Origin: Chrysopilus asiliformis
Taxonomy: Eukaryota; Arthropoda; Insecta; Diptera; Rhagionidae
Reading direction: 5' to 3'
NCBI GenBank assembly: GCA_964034945.1
Contig: OZ035962.1
Coordinates: 103,976,784 to 104,040,783, forward strand
DNA length: 64,000 bases
Shown: one piece after another, positions 45,811 through 55,900 of the stretch
Numbering within the stretch: the first letter of the stretch is position 1
Layout: the number at the start of each line of letters is the position of its first letter
The notes under the pieces: model-generated
What the model saw: the letters and a program-made list of their open reading frames with translations, nothing else
What the model was told of the DNA's origin: nothing
Database searches by the model: none
Translations under genes and position numbers: made by a program

Positions 45811-47965
45811 CATATTTATCCTTACGTCCTGACTTATATCTATATGTATTTCTAACAAGTTCCAAATGAGATTCCTTCAGATTTTAATACTTTCCCCGAG
45901 TTGTCAGTTAAACATGCAGGCAAAAGGATGTGTTGGTGTGATACCACTTCGCATATTAAGCATATTTTGGGTTTGTGTTGTGACTTTAAAGGCATTACTC
46001 GAAGGACATGAATAAGTTATAAACTTATTTTCCGGGGAACGAAAACCTCTCTCGAACTAATACACAGTGAAATATCTCTAACCGAAAGTTGTTTATTTTT
46101 CAACGAAATACATATAGTACCTATTTGTATTCTACTATATACTGGAATCCTATAAATGATATGATTTATTGAAATCTTGAAACGAAAAGACAGAAAAAAT
46201 ATGTATATATAGTAGACTAACGAATATAGACTTTCAACTAAATAACCCTATTCTGTATCTTTTACCTTTTGTCATTTTCTATTGTTTATCTCGATTGTCT
46301 TTTTTGGTGAAATTACGCGAATTGTAATGATGTTGCCTATTAAACCAAATAAAACAGATTTGAGGCATTGTCTCATTTTTGAGATTAATTTATGCCCAAA
46401 GATATTTCCTCAAAATTTATTGCTTCGTTTTTGTTTGCATAAAATAACGTTAATTATCTAAAATTAAAATTACTGTTAGCACGTGTATTTGCTGGCTGGT
46501 ACACAAAGTTATAGTCAAAGTATTTACTCATAATATTTTCATATTAATACATATATTTCAATATATCTCCACACCCGACAGCCTATATTCCACCCGACAG
46601 TAACAGTAACGGAAACAAGAAAATATCAAAGCAGATATTCTAAATTGTTTAGTCTATTTATATTGTATAAAATTAAATGTTATATGCATACATAAATACG
46701 GATTGCTATGATTATTTATACTCAAATATATTGAGATATATATAAATATGACTCATTTAATTTCAAAGACTGGTGAAACAATCAATTTTCGTGTTGTTAG
46801 GACAATGCAACATATATAAAATAATTTCATAATGAATTAAACCAGTTAAATTTATTTAACCTGAATGAATTTTCAAATTATAAATCTGTTTTATATTAAT
46901 TTACTTCCAATTTGAATGCTTTAAAATTTTTCAGAATAATTGATTATAATTAGAGAAATAATTGCAATGGTTTGTAAGCAATTTAGTTTATAATTCACAA
47001 ACGAATCAATTTATGAACGGTGTTTCGGTTTTTGAACACCTCGTCTGTGCATGAATAAGTATGCGGTAAGGTTTCTTCGGAGGATCCCGAGACCCCTTTT
47101 TTCGATCCCAGCTGGTAAAAATGATAACAAAAAATCCCGGATAATCTGTTGATTTCCCGGCAATTACGCGTAAAAAACCTCCATTTTAATGTAAAAACCC
47201 GTAAAAAAGTGCACGAAACCTTTTTTGATCATAAAAAATTTAATAAGAAAAAATTCACTAAATTCAGTAATTATCTGTAATTACATGATTTTAGGATAAG
47301 TACCAGGAAAACCGAGCCATGCTCGGCCACCTCAAAGTCGTCCTTTTGCTGAAATTTTGCAGAAAAGGGTAGATTCACATAATCTCGACACCACCTTTCC
47401 TGAGGTTTGAAATCCTGGATCCAAATATCTAAAAAGTGGTATTTTTAGAATGTATATCGAAAAACCTTACTCCCTAGCAATATTGCGAATTTCACTAAGA
47501 TACCTTCAGGCGAGAAGTATCGAGGGAATGGAAAAGTCAGGTTTGTGGTGGAAAGATCTAAGGCCCTTAACCCCCTTAGTAATACTGTAAAGTTTCATTA
47601 AAAACGGACCACCCAATTCGAAGATAACACGCGAGGGGTATCGAGGGGAATTTTCTCAGAGGTGAGACCTATCTAGATCGGTTTTCTCTCCCCGAAAATC
47701 CCTAACCCCGTTGTGCAAACATTCCTCGTATTATATTATAGGAAAAAATGGTAATAGTCTTCGGAACATAAAGGAAAACGCTGGAAAGTATTTAAAAGCA
47801 TCTTCATATAAAATTTCGCTCTTGAAAATGAAAAGGATTTTTAGCTTGGAATTCAAAAACTGTTAATGTGATAATTTTTGACTTAAGCGAGTCAAGTTGA
47901 ATAAAGCTGAACCTTTTGGTACTGACGGTAATTTTCGACGTAAGCTGTATAGGTTTGAACCTTAA
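45811..47965. other. AT-rich intergenic stretch
   Basis: No gene or element ends recognised. Confidence 0.5.
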
Positions 47966-48599
47966 TAGCCCTATTATGGAAGTCGCGCGACTCGTTGTAC
48001 TGCGGCAAATCTGCCACTGCGGACTGTTTTGGTATTATGGTAGTCCGCAAGACCTGTTTTTCAAGCAATTTCAAGTCCGCATCTATTTGGCTATTGACTC
48101 ACCTTTTCCACTGACATTTCGAGGTTAGGAGAACAAAAGACTGTGTAAGTAAATGATTTTTTCTTTTTTATATATTTATAATTAACATGTTTTTGTTACA
48201 TATAGACAAGGCAATGAAGCAAACCTTTCAAAGACAATTCAAAACTCTGATCGAGGAAATGGAGAAGGTCCCTGAGATCGCCAGTGGGTTCCCGACAGGG
48301 AAAACAGGAGGTGAACGATTTCTGGGAGCATCTCTAATTGATTTTCTTATACTTTCCATATCAGTGTTGTTATTATCATTAAAGGAAAAAAGTACTACAC
48401 TTGGAAACATTGCTATATTTTTGAAAAATAAATAAAATCTTTGACGACTGAAACGAATCTTTCTCACGTTTGACAGTTCCACGCAAAGCAACGCATATGA
48501 TCGCAGCGAGTCTAGTCCGCAAACGGCATGCGGACTTACATAATACCAAATCACTGCGGAACGGACTTGACAGTCGCTGCGGACTGACGAATAGGGCTA
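47966..48599 (+). mobile_element. Harbinger-like element carrying a small gene remnant
   Basis: Inverse ends TAGCCCTATT (47966-47975) and AATAGGGCTA (48590-48599), flanked by TAA (47963-47965 and 48600-48602). The motif ACTGCGGA / AGTCCGC occurs about nine times, concentrated near both ends. TWA duplication and the gene remnant below point to PIF/Harbinger. Confidence 0.8.
48214..48435 (+). CDS. SANT/zeste-like DNA-binding domain remnant, spliced leader
   Basis: PIF/Harbinger elements encode, besides a nuclease, a Myb/SANT-like DNA-binding protein. Here 73 codons start at an ATG 9 nt after a splice acceptor (TTTGTTACATATAG, intron 48145-48205, donor GTAAGT, 61 nt, insect-sized). The N-terminal part, MKQTFQRQFKTLIEEMEKVP then EIASGFPTGKTGGERF, resembles the start of the zeste/SANT-like domain (first helix plus the xASGxF turn). 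After residue 40 the sequence becomes hydrophobic and unlike the family, so the domain is truncated or frameshifted. AATAAA signals overlap and follow the stop. Family call by pattern only. Confidence 0.5.
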   Translation: MKQTFQRQFKTLIEEMEKVPEIASGFPTGKTGGERFLGASLIDFLILSISVLLLSLKEKSTTLGNIAIFLKNK

Positions 48600-48602
48600 T
48601 AA

Positions 48603-49746
48603 ATGAAAAACTAAAGTTTTAAACAAATGAGAGAAAAAAATACATAACCCGTACAAAATATTAGACAAATATCGCTAGAAATATAAATTAATATAGTTAA
48701 TTTTTTCCAAAATTCTTCATATATAGCTGAAATTTCAAAAAAATAGGAAAATTCAACCGGAAATTCAAGACGTTTCGCTCTAACCGAAACATCTCGGCAA
48801 ATAAAATGTATGTACGTTTTAATTTTTTTATATTCCCGCAATTAAACCGAAAGTCCTCAGTTATAGCATTAAGCAACCGCGAAAGCCTAAAATCAGTTAA
48901 ACCAAGAAAATTCAAGTTAAAAGATTTCTTTCATTACGTCGCGAATCCCGAAAAATATACAAGTTCATTGGCACTAGCTCATCCTTCACTGTCTGTGGAT
49001 TTTTTTACGAGATTTTTCTCTCGTTTAATATAGTTTAGGAAGTGCTTGAATTCGTACAGTCAATAATCAAACATTAAATCAAGTTGATCCGACAATTTGT
49101 TAAACAGACGGCATGGCATTTTATCTAAAGAAGCTATGCTACTCCTATATGGATAATGCTTGCGATTTAGAGCCAATAGTTGGGTAGCTCTTGTGAGCAC
49201 ACATGAAGAACTGCAATGGCATTTGTCTACCAGGCCATTGTCCCGAGTTCTAAGCAAAAATTTCTATTATCGAATGGCATCACTAAAGGACTTTGCATTC
49301 AACTTCCAATCCATTATTGTTGTTTTATTTTCTTCCTGAACTCAATTGTTTTCAGCCGACGACTGTTTTAGATGTGATTTTCCATAGTATTAGAATAACT
49401 TAAAGGTAGATTGAAGGAAAAGAATTGCCATTTCTAAAGTATTTCGAACAAATTCTGACATTTCCACAGTCATTTCGGGAGCATTCAACAGGAAAGGTAA
49501 ATAGTTTAAATCAGCAGACTAAATGTGTATGGGATAGCAATTAATGGACTTTCCCCGTGTAATACGTTGAGATCATTTAGTTGTAACTAGAAATTCGATA
49601 GAGATGGAAGGGGAAAAGGGGGGTGAGGAGTGATGACCTGTGAGTCTCCAGACAAAGCGCTATGTCCTCGTCACTTCAACACGCGTAAAACAATCAAAAT
49701 TTATGAAAAAAACCTTTAAGCTCCTGCAAATAATACTCAAAGAATA
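48603..49746. other. Intergenic stretch
   Basis: A minus frame at 49060-49257 has a faint resemblance to the tail of non-LTR reverse transcriptases (CRLFNKLSDQLD) but is too short to call. Confidence 0.4.
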
Positions 49747-50015
49747 CACTCAGAAAAATGAAGGCTAACTCGACCTACATACGGCGTAATTGGCCTCGGG
49801 CAGGCGCGCGTTCGCCTGCATGTGGGCAAGTAAAACTGAGTGGACCTGTGGTCGGAGAAATTCTGAAATTAAGCCACCAGCAGGTGAAGTAGGGCATTGA
49901 GAGCTGCACGAGTTGACCTTAGATAGGTTAACTCTGACCGCTAGCTGGCTTACAGACACCTCTGTAAGGTCAGAGTTAACCTGACAAAAAGTTGACCTGG
50001 ACATTTTTCTGAGTG
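49747..50015 (+). mobile_element. CACTCAG-family MITE, copy 3
   Basis: Ends as in copy 1, TA on both sides (49745-49746 and 50016-50017), 269 bp. It lacks the CGAC just after CTAACTCGAC found in copies 1, 2 and 4. Confidence 0.93.
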
Positions 50016-50017
50016 TA

Positions 50018-52758
50018 GGGACGGAAGGCAGTGTAAGATTAATTGTTGGTATTGTATATAATTTTCATAAAATTTCAGAAATTTTCAAATATATCGTCAT
50101 GTTTTTAATGCAAACTGATTAAACGTTATTATATGCAAAAAAAAACAATTGTTAGTTTGTATTTAACGCTGTAGATAATTTTAATTTGTTCTAGTACAGT
50201 TTAGTTTCTCCTTGAGATGGCAATTGTGCAGCAAAGGGTTATACTACGTTTGTAGAATAATTCTTTAATTTATAGCCCATACAAGATCTATGTCAAGCCA
50301 TTAAAATTGGTTTTTATCTTTATTGTCCTGTTTTGGCTTCAAGTTTAATCTGCTTAAACTTGAACAATTTTTCTGGTCGCCTTCAATCTTCCTGCAGGGC
50401 ACACTCTTCCAAGGATAAAAGCAATTTCATTTAATGAGATTTTTAATTAAAGCTCTTTCCTTCAGCATTCCTTCGCTGCTTCATTGCTTCGACTCTCATT
50501 CTATCGAAATCTCCCCCTGCCCAGGGATTTGCGATTCTCCTTGATCCTACGTGTACTTGAAATCTTCTTTAATTTATCCCCAACTCCCTTCCGTTAGTCC
50601 ATTCTCGATTCCATTCTTGATGTTTAGGCCGCCACATCCAGCTTATTTTGCCGTATATAGAAAAATACGAGTGCTTATTCCTTTATGGCATGGGCATTTT
50701 TAGGTAATGTTTATCCTTCTTACACCGCATTTACGTTGCTGTTGACGCCTAAATGGGATCTCGGATGCTGAATGACCCAGGATTGTAGCTGGGTATATTT
50801 GATCAATGAGAATATTTTCTGCTGCGTTTTAACTAAATAGCGGAAAGTTTTCCTGATGATTAGGCAACTTGAATTAAGGATACATTAAAAATTAATCCAA
50901 GAAAGAGGAATTAATTAAAAAATGGGTTATATCGTCCGTAATTACGTTGCTCTGCGTTATCTAGAACCAGAACCATTTACTTAATATCCTCTTGTCGCGG
51001 TGAATGATATCCACTTTTATGTATCGATCCTTCCCACACCTTGAATCCGTTTTATACCCATGTTACTTTTCAGTTAATGGGAATTTTTCACTCGGCAATA
51101 GACTCGTTGACTTGTTTGTGGTCATGTCATTTGAATTATGTGTTAATTGAAAGACTGCTTTTGACTTAAAGAGAAGCAAATTAATTGAACTCTTTAAGGA
51201 AGGATGAAATTACTTAAAAAACATGAAATATTCAAGCTTATTTATAATTTTGAAAGAGTTATTCATAATTAAATTGAAAACCCTTACCCAGGAAAAAAAC
51301 ATTAAGCTCGGTTAAAAGATTTTTGTAAAAACCACATAAAAACTTATCAATGTATTATAAATTAGAAGGAGAGGATAATCTTTTTAATTTTGGAATTTTT
51401 CTGGAATTTTGATATATATTGATGTTATTTTATCATATTGAAGCCACAAAAATGATTCTATAATATTTACAGCTTTACGCTTGTCTGTCTGTAAGCTTGT
51501 TCCGACATTACGCCAAAACCAATCGAAAACGGTTCAACCGATTTCGATTTTTTTACACACATAGACTGAGCCCCTGCTTCAGTACCCCTTCCTCAGATAA
51601 CATTTCAACAGTTTAACCGATTGGAATGCGATTTTCTAGATAAAGGATCCGATTTAAAACCATCTGTTATTAACATATGCATTTCCTCACTCCGCTGCCC
51701 GTCCACCCTCTGACCTGCTATCTCGCATATCTCTGAAGCATATTTGGGCGGATTTTCATCATTAGTTATGTTGAGCCTTAAAAAAATGTCCTTCTCACTT
51801 AAATCTATCCACCCCTTCCTTCCTCTTTAACCCCTTCACCATTAGGTGAATTAAGTTGTGTTTCTAAATATGATTTAACAATGCATTATTTTCAAGAAAA
51901 TTGAAAAAACTATTTCATTTGTATAAAATCTTTCGTCATCTTTAAAATCATGCTGGTGTAATTAATTTTTTTGTGGAGATGCAAACCAGGTTCTCAACCG
52001 AACCACTAGAAAAGTTGGTCGAATCGAACCAAAACATTTTTTTAAAGCAAAAATAATGCAACTAAACTAAAACCAGAGCTTTTTTAATGGTTATGGCCAA
52101 ATAGACGGTCTTGATCTTATGATATTTTAAATATTTTCTCATAAAAATTTGCACTTTTTTATTGACTATGCAAGGTGCCAGGATATGATGATAGTATGAT
52201 AGCCTTAAATGCGGCCTTCACAAAAGTGTTAAACGAACATAATTTTACCTAAGAAAACAGGGCCAATAAAACACATGACATCACATTTACATACGCCTAG
52301 AAGACTCCCTGTCGAACCCAAAGCCTTTCAGATTGAGAAGTCTTTAAGAGAGCTTTGTATGCAACACTAACACTGAGTCTCTGCATGGACTACCAAAAAG
52401 AAACACTTTAGAATAAGTAGATATACAAGATGCCAGGTATTTTTATGTGTAAAAATTCCCATAGATGGTGGTATTGGGGAGCCTCGGAATGAGGAAAATG
52501 ATGACAAGCAAATGTAGTCATTCACGAAAAAGGTATCTTTCAAAATTTTTCTAATTTAAAAATGTTGGAAAGACGCGCATTGAATAGCTAATTAGCTTGT
52601 ATCGCCCAAGAAAAGTGTCAAACAGTAAAATTCTTTTTCCATGATGGGAAAAGCGACTGTCGAAAAATCTCAACATCACTGTGAAAAATTGTAGCAGGGA
52701 CGAACCGACAAGTAATGTTCTGCTATGTGTGTGTTTGTCTGATATTTTTTAATGTTAG
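50018..52758. other. Intergenic stretch
   Basis: A decayed Helitron-type 5' region may lie near 51475-51570 (CTGTCTGTAAGC, ACGGTTCAACCGATTTCGAT). No gene recognised. Confidence 0.45.
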
Positions 52759-52763
52759 GTGAT

Positions 52764-52987
52764 TGTAAAATTAAAAGACTTTATTTGTTTTTATCTTGTT
52801 TAATTTCAAGATAATTTCGGTCTTCTCCCTTTGACAAACTTTTACAAGTGAAGTATAAGATTTAATATTTTCTTTAAAACAATTGAAAGCATACTTAGAT
52901 TAATAACAAAAATAAATATTTTAAAAACAAAGTAATATTGTTGAAACTATAAATTAAATACAATTTACAAATTAGAATTATTTCACA
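52764..52987 (-). repeat. 3' LTR of the BEL/Pao element
   Basis: 224 bp, identical to 59023-59246. On the minus strand it starts TGTGAAATAATTC and ends TTTTACA, with an AATAAA signal near its end. The Gag-Pol stop codon lies within its first five bases. Confidence 0.97.
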
Positions 52988-55900
52988 TATTCCCCCCCAG
53001 TGCTGACTCCTCCGTTTCGTCAGCACGATCGGTCGATGTTGAGGTTTGAACTTCTAGTCGACATAATTTATTTATAGGTCGACGATAAATATTTTTCTGC
53101 GTTCTGACTTCTGCGACTCTGATAATTCCGTCTTCACCTGGGAAGACTTTTTCAATTATTCCTAGGGGCCAATCTCCTCTCGGTAGTTTGTTGTCTTGTA
53201 TTAAAACTAGCTCTCCAACTGCTACATTTTCTATTTTTCTTGTCCATTTAGAACGATTTATAATATTTGGAATATATTCTTTTAGAAATCTTTGCCAAAA
53301 ATTATTAATTAAAAACTGTGCAATACGCCATTGCCTTCGATGAATACTGTCATATTCGGTAAACATTCCTGGTACTTGAAGATCTGTTTCGTACAATATT
53401 ACAAAATTATTAGGTGAGAAACTGATCGGATCGTTCGGGTCATCTGACTCCAAAATATATAGTCTGCTGTTTACTAGATATTCAGCCTCGACAAAAACGG
53501 TTTGCAGGACCTCATCCGTAGGATTTCGATTAGTTGACATGACTGCTTCCACTGAACGTTTAAAACAACCAACTAAACGTTCCCAGCATCCGCCAAAATT
53601 AGGAGCATTTGCAGGAATAAAGTTCCAGTCGATACCATTGCAGGACAAATTTCTTTGCATACTTGCAGAGTCCAATTCCTCTAAAGCTTCATTAAGTTCC
53701 CGGCTTGAACCACGAAAATTTGTACCATTATCCGACCACATCTTCGAAATTGCACCTCGTCTGGCCATCATTCTTCTAATAGCATTTATACAAGAATCTG
53801 TATTCAAGGATGTTGCGATTTCAACGTGGATAGCTCTTGTTGTTAAGCATGTAAATAACACTCCATATCGAGGTTCTAAGGCTCGTTTATTTTTCACGTA
53901 GAATGGTCCAAAATAGTCGATTCCAGTAGCAGTAAACGGTTTTTGATATGTAAAAAAACGTTCATTTGGTAAAAGCGCCATCTGCGGTTGACTTGGTTTC
54001 GTCTTTTTCTTTTTACACCAAAAACAACTGTTTATGATTTGTTTTATGCGACAATTCATTTTTGGCATCCAGTATTCTTGTTTGAATTTATTAACAACAA
54101 TTTGTACACCGACATGATTACAAGACCTATGGATATCCAATATTAGCTTTTTCGTATACGGATGATGTCCATCTAATATAATTGGTCTTTTTGTAAGGAT
54201 GGCGATGTCTTTTGCTCTCTCAATTCGAGTTGACAACCTCATAATTTTGTCAGAATCTAAAACGACAGAAAATTTAGTTAATCGACAATTTGATATTTTT
54301 TTACCAGTGTTTAATATTTCTAGATCGTTCGAGAAGCATGCCTTTTGGACATCTCTGCACCATACTAGTTTAGCCCACTGCAGTTCATCCACGGAGAGAT
54401 CGTTACACTTCCGTTCAGTAGATTTAGATTTACTTAGAGCATTAAAAGTAAATCGTTTCAACCACGCTGTAACACGGATCAAACGTCTATAGCTAATCGA
54501 TTCTTGAATGTTTGGTAAAACACTTTCAATTTCTGTCGTTACTAATACATCTGCGCTATCCAGAGATTCCTGTATCGATTTCTTCATTGGCCACATTTCA
54601 TTTGATTGCCTCAAAAATTCTGGACCTTGAAACCAAAATGAGTTGATTTGAAGATTACTTGGAGTATTTCTTGTGCCTTTATCTGCTACATTTAAGGAAG
54701 TTGAAATCCAATTCCACTCTTTCCGTTCAGAAAGTTCTAAAATTTCTCCAACCCTGCTTGCTTGAAAAGATTGTAACCCTTTATCAGTGTGAATCCAATT
54801 TATCACTGTTGATGAATCTGTCCAAAAATATCGTTCTGAAATGGTTTCACCATATTCTTTTTCAACAAGTTGAGCCAGACGACATCCAAGCACCGCTGCT
54901 AAACATTCTAATTTCGGAATGGTCATATTTTTATACGGAAGTGGTGCTACCCTTGCTTTTGACGCAACTAAAGACACTTCGAAATTACAGGTGGCCTCTT
55001 CTTCATATATATATCGAAGATATGCTACCGAGCAGTAAGCTTGTTGGCTCGCATCATTGAAAATGTGAAGTTCGATTTTTTTTGGATTTTTTTGATTCTT
55101 GGAATAACATCTTGGAATTTTGATTTCTTGAAGAGATTTCAATTCTTCTAACCAATTTTTCCATGTCGATTGTTGTTCTTTTTTTAATTCATCGTCCCAT
55201 CCGATTTCAGCCTGCCATATTTCTCGCATTAAAAGTCGACCCTTTATAGTTACAGGTGAAATTAGTCCCAATGGGTCATAAACAGACATAACTGCTTTCA
55301 AAACGTCGCGCTTTGTTGGAATTTTAGAACCATTTATAATCTCCTGATTAACTTTGTGAAATAAAAATGAAAATCGGAAACAATCTTCATGAGCATTCCA
55401 TAAAACACCCAATACACGTTGATTTTTCTTATCACTGCCTATTTCTATTTTGCAATCATTACTTACTAAATCAGATGGAATACTATTCAAAACTACTGTA
55501 CTGTTAGAAATAAAATTACGAATTTCAAATCCTCCTTTTCTATGTATATCAATAACATCTGAAATTAGTTTAATCGCTTCATCTTCTGTCTTTGATGAAC
55601 TTAAAAGATCATCCACATAATGATCTTTTACAATTGCATTATATGCTGATGGATAATTGTCCATATGCAATTTCGCATTCCAATTTTTAACAAATTGAGC
55701 TAAAAATGGTGAAGAATTTGTTCCAAACATCATAGCTTTCATTTGATAAATCTTAGGGGTTTTCGACGTATCCAAATTTCTCCATAAAAAACATTGGGCG
55801 TATGTATCTTCATCACAGATATTCACTTGGTTAAACATCTCCCGGATATCTCCTGAAACAGCTATTTGATGCTTTCGGAAGCGAATCAAAATTCCAAAGA

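Noticed and set aside
49060..49257. Possible tail of a non-LTR reverse transcriptase
   Set aside because: Only about ten residues are suggestive and there is no upstream catalytic region.
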